A program made the translations under genes and the position numbers. The notes under the pieces are model-generated. The model made no database searches and was not told where the DNA came from. It saw nothing but the letters and a program-made list of their open reading frames with translations. A stretch of 64,000 nucleotides of DNA, from contig JAOZOU010000001.1 of the NCBI GenBank assembly GCA_029933125.1, positions 547,680 through 611,679 on the forward strand, written 5' to 3'. The DNA comes from a bacterium. Lineage in GTDB: Bacteria; Arandabacterota; Arandabacteria; Arandabacterales; Arandabacteraceae. Positions 18,473 to 27,892 of the stretch are shown one piece after another. Numbering within the stretch: the stretch's first letter is position 1; the number at the start of each line of letters is the position of its first letter.

Positions 18473-19708
18473 GTGACAAACTTGAGGTGCACACCTAAGA
18501 CAATTTTGCTTGCAATAGTTGGTCTGGCAGTGGTGGTTAGGATTGTCGCTATTGTCTCAATTGACCATCCTCAGAAAGTGCCTCGCAGCCTTGCTGAAAG
18601 TGATGCACCTACTTATTATCTCCTGGCCGAGAATCTCCTTAAAGGCATAGGATATCGCTATGGCCCTGATCTTGAGCCAACTGCCAAGCGTACTCCAGGC
18701 TATCCCCTCTTCATCGCAGGCATCTTCAGAATTTTCGGAAGAAACTTCAATGCTATAAGAGGAGTTCAATGCGCACTTGAGGCAGTGACAACTTTTCTAG
18801 TGTTTGCTCTTTGCTCCTTACTATTCCGCAACAGTGTGGCTGGTCTTCTCGGTTCCCTTGCCTATGCACTCTATCCACCAGGCATTTTATCATCCACTTA
18901 TATCATGACCGAGAGTCTTTATGCTTTCCTTCTGACAGGCTTTACCGTGTGCCTCGTCATTGCCCTGCTCAGTCGGACAAAATCGCTGGCGCTTGCGGCT
19001 GGGATTATTTTCGGGCTTGCAACTCTAACCAGACCGGTCGGCCTCGTACTTCCCTGGGCACTCCTTGCAGTCGGAGTCATCATAAGACGGAACTCATGGA
19101 AACTTCTAGCAATTATGGTTCTTGGATTCCTCGTAACAATGCTGCCATGGGCTGCACGTAACCACCGCATCTACGGCAAGTGGATTATTACAAGTACACT
19201 TGTTGGAGCAAATCTTTACAAAGGGAATCATCTACCAACGCAAGGTGCTTTCTTCACGTCCACCGATAGCCTCTTTCCACCTGATCTGCGAAACAGGCTA
19301 TCTGGAAAGGATGAAGTCACCAGGGACAGCATTCTCAGGGAAGAGGCTCTTAAGACCATCATGTCGAATAAGAAACAGGTTGCTGCCTTGATGCTTAAGA
19401 AGATCGTTCGTCTCTGGTTTAACCTGGGTTATGGTAGAAAACCATCAGGGAGATCAGTTCTTCTTGCAATAGCCCATGCTCTAATGCTTGCCTTTGCAAT
19501 CTATGGATTAGAAGTCATGCCACCTGCAGGAAAATTCCTTAGCTTTGTTCCTTTGACCATTATTGTTGTCTCGACCCTCGCCTATCTTGCAGTTGCAGCT
19601 GAAGTACGTTTTGTTCTTCCTTTGGTTCCACTTGTTTTGCCATTCTCTGCGGCTGGCCTGATGAGTGCGTTAGGGATAATAGCACGGATAGGTTATGAGA
19701 CAAGATGA
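18473..19708 (+). CDS. GT-C membrane glycosyltransferase (GT39/ArnT-like)
   Basis: 411 residues, about ten to eleven hydrophobic segments. The first periplasmic loop has an acidic catalytic-type motif (AESDAPTYY) followed by KRTPGYPLF, as in family 39-like enzymes that use polyprenyl-phosphate sugars. It probably adds sugars to lipids or proteins on the periplasmic face. Starts at GTG 18473, two bases after the ATPase stop, and overlaps the next gene by 14 nt, so the three plus-strand genes form one transcript. Confidence 0.78.
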   Translation: MTNLRCTPKTILLAIVGLAVVVRIVAIVSIDHPQKVPRSLAESDAPTYYLLAENLLKGIGYRYGPDLEPTAKRTPGYPLFIAGIFRIFGRNFNAIRGVQCALEAVTTFLVFALCSLLFRNSVAGLLGSLAYALYPPGILSSTYIMTESLYAFLLTGFTVCLVIALLSRTKSLALAAGIIFGLATLTRPVGLVLPWALLAVGVIIRRNSWKLLAIMVLGFLVTMLPWAARNHRIYGKWIITSTLVGANLYKGNHLPTQGAFFTSTDSLFPPDLRNRLSGKDEVTRDSILREEALKTIMSNKKQVAALMLKKIVRLWFNLGYGRKPSGRSVLLAIAHALMLAFAIYGLEVMPPAGKFLSFVPLTIIVVSTLAYLAVAAEVRFVLPLVPLVLPFSAAGLMSALGIIARIGYETR

Positions 19709-21119
19709 AGTTAGGCTTAAGCTAGGCCAAGTTTTTGCAACACCTCTACCCGATTTCGCAAGATTTGATCTTGAGCGCTTTCCTTTCTCCAACTACATAA
19801 TCTTCAAAGATGACCTTGCCAGAACCTTTGAAGACTCACGTCGAAAGCTCTCAACTGCTAGGTCATTTTTGCAAGAGCATGGGATCGAACCCATCTTCAT
19901 GCTGGATGAAGAAGGTGGCAGAGTAAGCCAGATTGAAGCTTTCTTCACACCTGCCCCTAGCCCGTTAGCACTAAGTGAAAATGCGCCTTCAAGAATCGCC
20001 GACGTCTATGCCTACATCTCCTCCCTCCTTTCAAAACTTGGGATAGACGTCAACCTTTTCCCATGCCTCGATGTCCTCTCAGAGCCTCTCAATCCAGTCA
20101 TTGTCACACGTTCCTTTGGAAGTTCATCCGAGAAGGTAATATCGTGCACACAGCAGGCTATCCGCGCCTCGCGCAGGTTTGTTTCGTGCGTTGGTAAACA
20201 CTTCCCCGGTCACGGAATGACACGCGCAGATTCGCATCATGAGAAGCCAATAGTTGTCACACATCGTAGGGAACTCGAGAGCAAGCATCTTCCGCCATTC
20301 AAGCAAGCCATTCAGCTTGGTATCGATGGAATCATGGTGAGCCACTGCCAGTACGTAACCTTGCAGGACGACACACTTCCTGCATCCCTCTCACCAAGGG
20401 TCGTAAGAAATTTCCTGAGGGGAACTCTTGGATTCGAAGGGCTCGTTATAACCGATTCTCTCGACATGCGGGCTGTCACTTCCTCCATTGCGCCTCAGGG
20501 GCTCGGAATCTTGGGACTTGAAGCAGGTTGTGACATATTGCTCTTTACCGAATTTTCAGACCGTCTGACAACCGCGTTTGAAAGCCTCGTTGAAGCAATG
20601 CTCATGGGAAAGATTGATATCGAAAGACTTGAGCAATCGCTCGAGAGGCGGAAACGCATCCTCGAGAGGCTTAAGCTCTTAAGGAACCTTCCTGAGCCCG
20701 ATATAGATTTTGACTATATGGGAACTGTTGAGAGCATAAGCAAAAAAGCCATTAGGGTAAGTGATCCCAATCGAAGGCTTCCTGTTGGCGAGCATGAGAT
20801 AGCCCTCCTCGCCACCTCGGATACGATCCTGGGGAAAATTAGAGAAAATGTGGAAACTGTTGTCATCCCCCACGATGTCGGGGATGTCTCAGATAAAGTT
20901 CTTCTTCTGTGGATGATGGAACCCTTGCATGTCCCCCAGCTCTTTAGACACGTGGCCCATATGATTGAGCGGGCGCGTTTGTCAATTCTCGTGACAAACT
21001 ATGATGCCCTGGTAGAACACATCCCTCGCTGTGGAGTCACAGTCATAACACATGATACAAGCGCCACAGCGATTAGCCGGCTCCTAACAATTCTCTTCGG
21101 AAGGGCAGCTCACAGTTAG
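19695..21119 (+). CDS. Glycoside hydrolase family 3 (NagZ-like beta-N-acetylhexosaminidase)
   Basis: 474 residues. GH3 N-terminal barrel with DEEGGRVSQ (71-79), KHFPGHG (168-174), the flexible loop DSHHEKP that supplies the Asp-His acid/base in NagZ enzymes, and the nucleophile Asp in ITDSLDM (about 254). About 130 further residues form a C-terminal domain. No signal peptide is visible, so cytoplasmic muropeptide recycling (removal of GlcNAc) is the natural role. Overlaps the glycosyltransferase by 14 nt. Confidence 0.87.
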   Translation: MRQDEVRLKLGQVFATPLPDFARFDLERFPFSNYIIFKDDLARTFEDSRRKLSTARSFLQEHGIEPIFMLDEEGGRVSQIEAFFTPAPSPLALSENAPSRIADVYAYISSLLSKLGIDVNLFPCLDVLSEPLNPVIVTRSFGSSSEKVISCTQQAIRASRRFVSCVGKHFPGHGMTRADSHHEKPIVVTHRRELESKHLPPFKQAIQLGIDGIMVSHCQYVTLQDDTLPASLSPRVVRNFLRGTLGFEGLVITDSLDMRAVTSSIAPQGLGILGLEAGCDILLFTEFSDRLTTAFESLVEAMLMGKIDIERLEQSLERRKRILERLKLLRNLPEPDIDFDYMGTVESISKKAIRVSDPNRRLPVGEHEIALLATSDTILGKIRENVETVVIPHDVGDVSDKVLLLWMMEPLHVPQLFRHVAHMIERARLSILVTNYDALVEHIPRCGVTVITHDTSATAISRLLTILFGRAAHS

Positions 21120-21169
21120 TCCTTAGTTTTGGTCTCCAAGATGCGTGCCGTCCGCGTTCAAACTCAGGC

Positions 21170-22084
21170 CTAATATACTGGTGTACACCAGTGCTTATAT
21201 TTATCGACCTTACCCCTTGCTATCTCGAAGTAGAGATTTCGGAGCTTCTTGCAAATTGGCCCTATCTTCCCATCTCCCACTGGTCTGCCATCGATCTCGA
21301 TGACTGCAGCCACCTGCACGCCTGTCCCGCAGAAAAAGACCTCATCGGCTATATAGAGCTCACTGCGATCTATCTGGCGTTCAACTGTTTCAATGCCAAA
21401 CTCCTCTCTCGCAATCTCCATTATTGTCTTGCGCGTTATTCCCTCAAGGATATTCTCAAAGGGTGCGGGTGTGATAAGGACACCATCCCTGACGAGGAAA
21501 ATGTTCTCAGCGCTTCCTTCCGATACATGGCCATCCTGGGTAAGTACAATGGCCTCGTCATAACCCCTTTCGACCACTTCAGTCTTCGAAAGGGCAGAAT
21601 TTACATAGATCCCTGTTATCTTCGCTCTTGCGGGAGCAGCATTATCATCCACTCGCCGCCATGACGAAACAGCTGCTCGAGCTCCCTCTTCCTTCTCAAG
21701 ATAGCGGCCAAAAGTTACGGCAAAAATACAAAAGCCGTCCTCGAGATCATGCAACCTTACCCCGATTCCCTCTGAAGCCTTGTAAGCAACAGGTCTTATG
21801 TATGTGTCCTCCTTATAGCCTTCCTTCCTCAAAAGGTCGCACGTAATGTCGCAAAGCTTCTCGACGGAATGGTCAAGTCGTATTTTGAGAATCCGACAGG
21901 ATTGATACAATCTATGGTAGTGCTCTTGCATTCGAAACACAAAAAGCTGCTTCTCTTCATCATTCCAGTAAGCTCTTATGCCTTCGAAAGCGCCTGTTCC
22001 ATAATTGAAGGCGTGTGTCATGATGCTTATCTTTGCTTCTTCAATCGGGACGAACTTGCCACCGAAATAAGCGAATTTTGGCAT
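21170..22084 (-). CDS. ilvE: Branched-chain amino acid aminotransferase
   Basis: 304 residues starting at ATG 22084, chosen over a longer frame because AAAGGAGG sits 8 nt before it. Fold-type IV PLP enzyme: FNYGTGAFEGIRAY, PLP Lys155 in ARAKITG, VSEGSAENIF, GITRKTI and EVFFCGT are all present and the length is normal. Catalyses the last step of Val/Leu/Ile synthesis. It lies 77 nt after archaemetzincin as the probable last gene of a five-gene minus-strand operon, and is convergent with the GH3 gene. Confidence 0.96.
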   Translation of the reverse strand: MPKFAYFGGKFVPIEEAKISIMTHAFNYGTGAFEGIRAYWNDEEKQLFVFRMQEHYHRLYQSCRILKIRLDHSVEKLCDITCDLLRKEGYKEDTYIRPVAYKASEGIGVRLHDLEDGFCIFAVTFGRYLEKEEGARAAVSSWRRVDDNAAPARAKITGIYVNSALSKTEVVERGYDEAIVLTQDGHVSEGSAENIFLVRDGVLITPAPFENILEGITRKTIMEIAREEFGIETVERQIDRSELYIADEVFFCGTGVQVAAVIEIDGRPVGDGKIGPICKKLRNLYFEIARGKVDKYKHWCTPVY

Positions 22085-22161
22085 TGTAGCCTCCTTTTCA
22101 AACGATCTCACTCAATCCAATTGAGAATAACAAGTCGTGGAATTTTCTTCAAAAGCATCTT

Positions 22162-22692
22162 TCATCGTAGCACCTCTGACATCCTCAAACCACATTTCCG
22201 GCAGAATACGAAGGATTTGCGATCCGTATCCGCAATACTGTTGGAGAAATACATCACACAACCAGGATTGTGGCAGTGACCGAGTCCTAGGAGATGTCCG
22301 ATTTCATGGACAGCCTCCTTAAGGGCTCGCTCTTCAAGCATTGCTCTGGCGATGAGCTCACCATCGAACGAATAACCCAACCTTGCAAGTGAAATGATGC
22401 AGCAGCCGGTAGCAGGGATTGCCTCTCCGAATACAAAATTGAGACCATGCGTGTAGAGATCAACCTCAGTCACAAAGAGCATTAAGGTGTTACGATTTCT
22501 TCTCTCACAAATCCGCTCGAGAATTGCTGATGAACTGTACTGTCTCCGCTTTGCATTGTAGGCTTCCCGCGGCAATTCTTCTTGTCCGCCACGCACTACC
22601 TTGCAAGGGATCACCTCAGGCAGCTCACGCTCCAAAAACTCAAGGACTTGCTCGTCAACTTTGCCAACGCATTTAAGCTCAATCGTCAGCAT
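22162..22692 (-). CDS. Archaemetzincin-family metalloprotease (M54)
   Basis: 176 residues with the full metzincin zinc site HEIGHLLGLGH (His129, Glu130, His133, His139), followed at once by the family-specific cysteines Cys140 and Cys145, Met147 of the Met-turn, and a distal CRKC knuckle. This Cys arrangement defines archaemetzincins, found in archaea, vertebrates and scattered bacteria; physiological substrates are unknown. No signal peptide. It is 19 nt after the PLP decarboxylase. Confidence 0.92.
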   Translation of the reverse strand: MLTIELKCVGKVDEQVLEFLERELPEVIPCKVVRGGQEELPREAYNAKRRQYSSSAILERICERRNRNTLMLFVTEVDLYTHGLNFVFGEAIPATGCCIISLARLGYSFDGELIARAMLEERALKEAVHEIGHLLGLGHCHNPGCVMYFSNSIADTDRKSFVFCRKCGLRMSEVLR

Positions 22693-22711
22693 TCCAAAGG
22701 CACCAGCAATC

Positions 22712-23953
22712 CTAGGTTTGATCCTTGAATAGATATGCTGCTGGGTGTGACTTTCTTATGACTTCCACCTTACCATCATCTATCATAATCTCAGCAGGCC
22801 AACCAAGACTCATGAAATTCACCAAGCTCATGGAATATCCGTAGGCACCTGCATTGAAAATCCCAACAATATCGCCTGGCTCCGGCTCAGGAAGAAGCAC
22901 ATCCTTACCACTCACATCTATTGGGGTGCATATGGGACCTGCAACGTTACATAACTTCGTAGCAGGCTGGTTTATCTTGTTCAGAATCTTTATAGGATGA
23001 GCAACGCGCATTAGAACAGGCCTTGAGAAGTGATTCATTCCGGAATCGGTGATGACAAAGCATTTGCCTCTTGATGTTTTCACCCTTAAGACCTTTGTGA
23101 CAAAAATGCCAGCCTCAGCCACTATATACCTTCCGACTTCAACAATCATACGGCAGCCCTCATGTTTTGCTAGCAGCAGTGACCTTGCCCCGAATGCGGC
23201 ATCACGAATTGGAGTAAGATCGAGAGGTCGCTCATCACCGTAGGGAATACCAAAACCACCACCAAAATCAACGCACCTAAGATCAAAGCCAATTTCGTCA
23301 GCCAATTTCAATGCAAGGCGAGCAACATAGTCGAAGTGGTTGGCAATGAAGTTCGCATCCAGCACCTGACTTGCGGAATAAACATGAATGCCCTCTATGC
23401 GTACATTGCTGAGCCTCAACGATCGAATCTCGTCCACAACGCCTTCCTCATCTATGCCGAACTTGCTGGGGCCACCAACCATCATCTCTGGTGATATGGG
23501 CTCCTCGAGCGTGTTTATCCTTAAAAGCGCCCCAACCGACTTACCCTCCTTGCGAGCTATCCCATCAAGCAACTCGAGTTCGTAAGGCGATTCGACAACG
23601 ATGGCGAAAATGTTCTCCCTTACTGCAAGTTTGAGTTCTTGCTCTGTCTTACCTGGTCCAACAAAGGCTATATCCCTAGGCTTGAAGCCCACACGAAATG
23701 CAGCCTCGAGCTCGCCACCTGAACTCACATCCGCACCCGCACCAAGGTCAAGTAAGAGTTTGCAAATCGTCAGATTGGGATTTGCCTTGAAGGAGTAAAA
23801 AATCTCAAAACCCTCAAGGCTTGACTTTAGCTTGGCGAAGTTTTCTCGGATCTTTTTCGCAGAATATATGTAGAAAGATGTGGGATGGAGTCTTATAACG
23901 TCAGATATGGCTATGCCATCTATTGTGAGCTCTACATTCGAAGTTTCTCTCAA
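22712..23953 (-). CDS. Fold-type III PLP-dependent decarboxylase (LysA-like)
   Basis: 413 residues of the alanine-racemase-barrel decarboxylase family. PLP Lys56 in YSFKANPN, the phosphate loop DFGGGFGIPYG, the EVGRYIVA segment (EPGR in LysA), catalytic Cys in GPICTPIDV, and FNAGAYGYSMS. The divergence from lysine-pathway LysA suggests a decarboxylase of a specialised amino acid or carrier-bound substrate, like those in metallophore or antibiotic pathways. Starts at TTG overlapping the DUF364 stop (TTGA), i.e. coupled. Confidence 0.85.
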   Translation of the reverse strand: MRETSNVELTIDGIAISDVIRLHPTSFYIYSAKKIRENFAKLKSSLEGFEIFYSFKANPNLTICKLLLDLGAGADVSSGGELEAAFRVGFKPRDIAFVGPGKTEQELKLAVRENIFAIVVESPYELELLDGIARKEGKSVGALLRINTLEEPISPEMMVGGPSKFGIDEEGVVDEIRSLRLSNVRIEGIHVYSASQVLDANFIANHFDYVARLALKLADEIGFDLRCVDFGGGFGIPYGDERPLDLTPIRDAAFGARSLLLAKHEGCRMIVEVGRYIVAEAGIFVTKVLRVKTSRGKCFVITDSGMNHFSRPVLMRVAHPIKILNKINQPATKLCNVAGPICTPIDVSGKDVLLPEPEPGDIVGIFNAGAYGYSMSLVNFMSLGWPAEIMIDDGKVEVIRKSHPAAYLFKDQT

Positions 23954-24768
23954 GAAGCATCTCTCCTGTGAATTTCAATTCTGGACAACCCCTGGAATAT
24001 GTAAAATGGAAAAGGCTCGGAAACAACAGTATCTATACCAATGGTTTTGCAATACTCTTCGCCAAAATTCGCCCCCGTCTCTGCGAACATGAGAATCTTC
24101 GTCCCGTATTCCTTACAAAGATCAACGATGTCACCTACAGCATCCGTCGTGAGTGTCATGCCTGTAATGACAGCAACGTCAACGTGTTTTATATAGTGAT
24201 AAGTTTTGCCACCATGCTCCACAATGACACCGTGCAATTCCTCTCCAATTAAGCCCTCGTCCAGATCTGTTGCATAGACTTCATATCCTTTCAACTTAAG
24301 CCCTTTTACAAGATTCCCGACAACTCCAACATTGATCACGCTTGGTTTTTGCTGCTTGGGTTTGATACCACAAAGTAGCCGCTGAACCTCGTCAAGCAAG
24401 ATAGCATTACGGCGGGCTGCCTTTTCGATCGAATTTCCAGTTAACTTATAGACATGTGCTGGATTCCTGGGAATCGAGCTGTAAATGGAATCCAGAATTG
24501 CTATGCTGTAACAATCACGCTCACCTATTATGTTGCGAGCATCCTTCCCGATAAGGTTCACATCGACATCAAGATCCTTATCGCAATAGCATGACCCTTG
24601 CCCGATGGTCTGGCTCACGAGAAAGGCATAGCGGAAGATACGTTCATCAGGATTAGGTTGAAAAGCGAGGTCAATCTTCCAGAGTCCTCTTATGATGAAA
24701 TCCTCAGGCTTTAAGTGCGCAGTCTTCTTCGTCGCCTGTTCTCTGAGGATATTGTAAATATCAGCCAT
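23950..24768 (-). CDS. DUF364 (putative heavy-metal chelation) protein
   Basis: 272 residues. The C-terminal Rossmann-like half contains VGVVGNLVKGLK and MFAETGANFG, blocks typical of DUF364, often labelled 'putative heavy-metal chelation domain'; the N-terminal DUF4213-like half carries the NSIEKAARRNAI segment. No enzymatic activity is established for the family. Two bases separate it from the hydrolase upstream and it overlaps the decarboxylase by 4 nt, so all three are one translation unit. Confidence 0.75.
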   Translation of the reverse strand: MADIYNILREQATKKTAHLKPEDFIIRGLWKIDLAFQPNPDERIFRYAFLVSQTIGQGSCYCDKDLDVDVNLIGKDARNIIGERDCYSIAILDSIYSSIPRNPAHVYKLTGNSIEKAARRNAILLDEVQRLLCGIKPKQQKPSVINVGVVGNLVKGLKLKGYEVYATDLDEGLIGEELHGVIVEHGGKTYHYIKHVDVAVITGMTLTTDAVGDIVDLCKEYGTKILMFAETGANFGEEYCKTIGIDTVVSEPFPFYIFQGLSRIEIHRRDAS

Positions 24769-24770
24769 TG

Positions 24771-25688
24771 CTACCCACCCCTCGGCTTGCGATTTCCAAG
24801 TGATCTTCTATGCTCTGCAAGCCAATCTTCGATGAGGCTCGCAAGCTCAGTCTCATAACCCAGATAATTATGAGGAGCACCCCGAATAACTTTTCCTGTG
24901 AAATCCTCTGTGGCTATCATCTTTGATCTTATGCTTGCAAGATAGGCTTGCGGCTCTCCAATAAAAGCTTCCTCCACACTGCCAACGAGGACAAGCGTAG
25001 GAATGTGGATCTTACTGAGAGCATGAAAATCGGATGTATCAGTTTCGGATATGTTGAAAATCTTGAGGGGCGAATCGGGTCGAAAAATGTCATAATAGGA
25101 TGCGGCGGATACTGGATAATGGAAATATTCTCGTGGCATAAGTTCACGCGCTTTCCCCTCGGAAATCATTTTTTGAGATATTGCGAGAGCTTCATCAAAC
25201 CTCTCACCAAGTGCAGCACGCTGGAGCCCAAAATCATCAGAAGGAGATAGCAAGACGGTGCCTGAAACGGGTGAATCTGGCTTCTTGGATATGTAATAGA
25301 CAACCTTGAGCGCACCATGACTATGACCCTGAAGGATAATTGAACCGATACCACGATCCTTGAGAAAATCTATCCATGCATCGATATCCAGAATGCATTC
25401 CTCAAAAATCTCATAGATAGCACCGATCTGCTTATAGGTGATGCTTCCATCGTCAATACAAAGGAAGTCAGAGATGTAGTCACGGCCTCGCGTATTGACA
25501 GTGAGAAAGGCAAAACCCAGCCTGGTAGCAACATCTGAAACGTGATCAATAAAACGGTTCTCGTAGAAATTCCCTGCAAGCCCATGGACATGGATAATGC
25601 CATGCGTTGCATTGCTGTCTGGCATCATGAGGAGTCCATGAAGCTCAAGCCCATCGCCTGTTATGACCCTTTGAAACTCCCCTTTCAT
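24771..25688 (-). CDS. Alpha/beta hydrolase, DUF1749-like esterase
   Basis: 305 residues. Nucleophile elbow GHSHG, oxyanion region HVHGLAGN, late acid around LVGSVEE and His in GAPHNYLGY. The layout resembles the DUF1749 group, which includes the fungal siderophore esterase SidJ. No signal peptide; cytoplasmic. SD GGAGGG precedes the ATG at 25688. First gene of the operon leading to ilvE. The siderophore comparison is family-level only. Confidence 0.75.
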   Translation of the reverse strand: MKGEFQRVITGDGLELHGLLMMPDSNATHGIIHVHGLAGNFYENRFIDHVSDVATRLGFAFLTVNTRGRDYISDFLCIDDGSITYKQIGAIYEIFEECILDIDAWIDFLKDRGIGSIILQGHSHGALKVVYYISKKPDSPVSGTVLLSPSDDFGLQRAALGERFDEALAISQKMISEGKARELMPREYFHYPVSAASYYDIFRPDSPLKIFNISETDTSDFHALSKIHIPTLVLVGSVEEAFIGEPQAYLASIRSKMIATEDFTGKVIRGAPHNYLGYETELASLIEDWLAEHRRSLGNRKPRGG

Positions 25689-25811
25689 GCTCCCTCCATT
25701 TGGTGTAAGTTTCCTGTGCGACAGGCGAGGCTGCCGTTACAAGACCTTGATGCGATGAGCACCAAGACGACTGCTGCATGCATGCGTTCCCCTACCTTGA
25801 CACCTGTCAGC

Positions 25812-27062
25812 TCACCCACCTCTGGCGATTGCTTCAAACCTTGCCTTTAGACGATGATTGGGCTTTGCATTAGGAAGTGCAAGCCCAGCCTTGAGAAGAT
25901 AGGCATTTATGAAAATGCGATTCTTTAGATAAACATAGGCATACTGCACACTCTTTGAGCCCCTCACTGAGTCATCAAATCGTAAGAGCACCTGCTTGCC
26001 AAGAACATGACTCCGAAGGTATTCCACTGCAGCTTCGGCTTCCTTTGCCTTTATCCCTAAGAGCCTAACCCGCTTTCCATCCTCCGTACCGATCGTCGTC
26101 GCATTTATTATGCGATTGACACGCAGAAGCTTCTCCTCCTTCGGTGGGTGAGGATTGCATGCAGCAGCCTCAAGATTCTTGATTGCAGGAACATAGGCAA
26201 GCTTTCCAAGCTGAACTGGAAGTTTCCTTTCAAGTATTTCAACATTGTGGGAACTTGCATCCTTCAGCTTCCCAATACCAAGTTTCTTCATAATCACTCT
26301 GATGAAATCCCGATTTATCTCATAGCCGATCGCGTTGCGACCAAGTTCAAGCGCAGCCTTTACCGTTGTGCCACTGCCCAGGAATGGGTCAAGTACAGTA
26401 TCACCAACGAATGTAAACATCTTTATAAGGCGCTTCGGAAGTTCCGGCGGAAACATGGCTTCGTGACCAAGCTTGCGGGCGCCTCCAAATGTCCAGTGAC
26501 CTCGGAAGTACTGCTTCCACTCAAACTTGGTAAGCTTTGATCTTTCCTTGATCTCAGGTGTGACACGCTTGGACTGCCCAAGCTTCCTGAATATGTGGAT
26601 GTATTCGTAGTCAATTTCAATGATTCCATTGGGAGGATAAGGGAAGGAACCCATCACATTCGCTCCGCCACTCGGATTCATGGTGGTTTTCTTCTGCCAG
26701 ATTATCGATCCAAGGAAGTCAAAGCCAATGGCTTCACACTGCGCAATAATCTCAGCATGGAGAGGTATGATACGATAGCGACCAAAAGTGGTCGCCCTTG
26801 CAAATTGATCACCTATGTTTATGCAAAGACGCGCACCAGGGCGAAGCACACGATAGGCTTCGGACCAGACTCGATATAGGTCCTTAAGGTATGCATGAAG
26901 ACTTTGCCCGTAGCCTATCTGGTTGGTGACACCGTAGTCCTTCAGGTGCCAGTAAGGAGGCGATGTCACAATAAGATCGATAGTCTCGTTGGCGATCTCA
27001 GGTATGGCACGACTGTCGGCAATGTATATTTTGGCTGCAGGTCTCCCCAGATTGTCCCTCAT
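25812..27062 (-). CDS. DNA methyltransferase (TSPPYW type) fused to thermonuclease-like domain
   Basis: 416 residues. N-terminal beta-class methylase: motif IV TSPPYW (33-38) precedes motif I DPFLGSG (225-231); the TSPPY form favours N4-cytosine, N6-adenine possible. From about residue 312 follows an OB-fold resembling staphylococcal nuclease (RVRLLGIKAKEAEAAVEYL, YAYVYLKNR). Catalytic positions look degraded: Arg of VRLLGI and a Glu remain, but the Asp/Thr of GIDTPE and the second Arg are replaced. No restriction enzyme is adjacent, so it is an orphan. Confidence 0.85.
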   Translation of the reverse strand: MRDNLGRPAAKIYIADSRAIPEIANETIDLIVTSPPYWHLKDYGVTNQIGYGQSLHAYLKDLYRVWSEAYRVLRPGARLCINIGDQFARATTFGRYRIIPLHAEIIAQCEAIGFDFLGSIIWQKKTTMNPSGGANVMGSFPYPPNGIIEIDYEYIHIFRKLGQSKRVTPEIKERSKLTKFEWKQYFRGHWTFGGARKLGHEAMFPPELPKRLIKMFTFVGDTVLDPFLGSGTTVKAALELGRNAIGYEINRDFIRVIMKKLGIGKLKDASSHNVEILERKLPVQLGKLAYVPAIKNLEAAACNPHPPKEEKLLRVNRIINATTIGTEDGKRVRLLGIKAKEAEAAVEYLRSHVLGKQVLLRFDDSVRGSKSVQYAYVYLKNRIFINAYLLKAGLALPNAKPNHRLKARFEAIARGG

Positions 27063-27080
27063 CTCAGCTCCAGGCTAACA

Positions 27081-27096
27081 ACATGCAAACATGCAA
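27081..27096. repeat. Tandem octamer ACATGCAA upstream of the methylase
   Basis: Two head-to-tail copies of ACATGCAA (27081-27088 and 27089-27096), 19-34 nt upstream of the methylase ATG on the minus strand. Possibly a regulatory site; the function is not shown. Confidence 0.4.
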
Positions 27097-27175
27097 GATA
27101 CAAAACAAGCCGCCACAAGGAATCTCTGTGACTATTCATTTTAATGCAATCAGGAGTAAGTTTCCAGTCGAGGGA

Positions 27176-27892
27176 TTACCAGGAAGCTCCTTTAACCCAC
27201 TGGATGAGGTAGTTCATACGTCCTGTCAGCAGGGAAATACGCGCCATTACAGTGTAGCCGAAGGATGCTCCGAAAGCCGCCATCAAGATCCAGATGCCGA
27301 ATCTGGCAACTCTTCCGAATGCGCCCTTATGCTCTTTTGAGAAGAAGAAGTAAACGAGAGCCGAAACAACTCCCCCAAAGACAACTAGCTGAGAGAAAAT
27401 ATTGCCAATGGTTGAAGCCGTTGTCGCACCTGGCTGATAAAGGGGAACCATTGTACTGTGAATCTGGCTTACAAAATCAGATTGAAGATAGCGTGTAAAA
27501 TTGGTTCCCGCCGCAAAACCTATGACAAATCCCATAGCCCATCGTGAGAGCCATGCGATTCTTGAAACCAATCGCGTGAGCAGAATGATACCAAATGCGA
27601 ACGGTATGATATAGATCCATTCACGAGGCTGTCCAACTGCAGCCGGCAGCACACCACCCATATGCGCTGGCCATAACCTGGCTATCATATTGGGTATCAG
27701 GGTTGTCCAGAAAGCAACCGTCATCCAGTAGGCGGCTGAAATTCCAACGAAAAGATGCTCAGCAAACTTATAGAAGGGATTATCCTTGTAGAGAAAGCTG
27801 AATATCATGAGTGTAAGCAGTGAGGCTATCCACACCCCGACTGCATGCGCAACTGGAGTTGTCAGAATTGGTTGGCTCTCAAGGATAATCAT
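27176..27892 (-). CDS. Polytopic membrane protein of the DUF6754 cluster
   Basis: 238 residues with about six to seven TM segments (for example VWIASLLTLMIFSFLY, FGIILLTRLVSRIAWL, VFGGVVSALVYFFF). No enzymatic motif. Last of four minus-strand genes that encode membrane proteins with close spacing; it overlaps the preceding gene by 4 nt. Conserved-unknown; assignment to a multi-subunit membrane assembly rests on the gene order. Confidence 0.7.
   Translation of the reverse strand: MIILESQPILTTPVAHAVGVWIASLLTLMIFSFLYKDNPFYKFAEHLFVGISAAYWMTVAFWTTLIPNMIARLWPAHMGGVLPAAVGQPREWIYIIPFAFGIILLTRLVSRIAWLSRWAMGFVIGFAAGTNFTRYLQSDFVSQIHSTMVPLYQPGATTASTIGNIFSQLVVFGGVVSALVYFFFSKEHKGAFGRVARFGIWILMAAFGASFGYTVMARISLLTGRMNYLIQWVKGASW

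Noticed and set aside
25812..27062. Complete restriction-modification system with the methylase
   Set aside because: No endonuclease gene is adjacent; the fused SNase-like tail has lost key catalytic residues, and the PD-(D/E)XK nuclease is 16 kb away.
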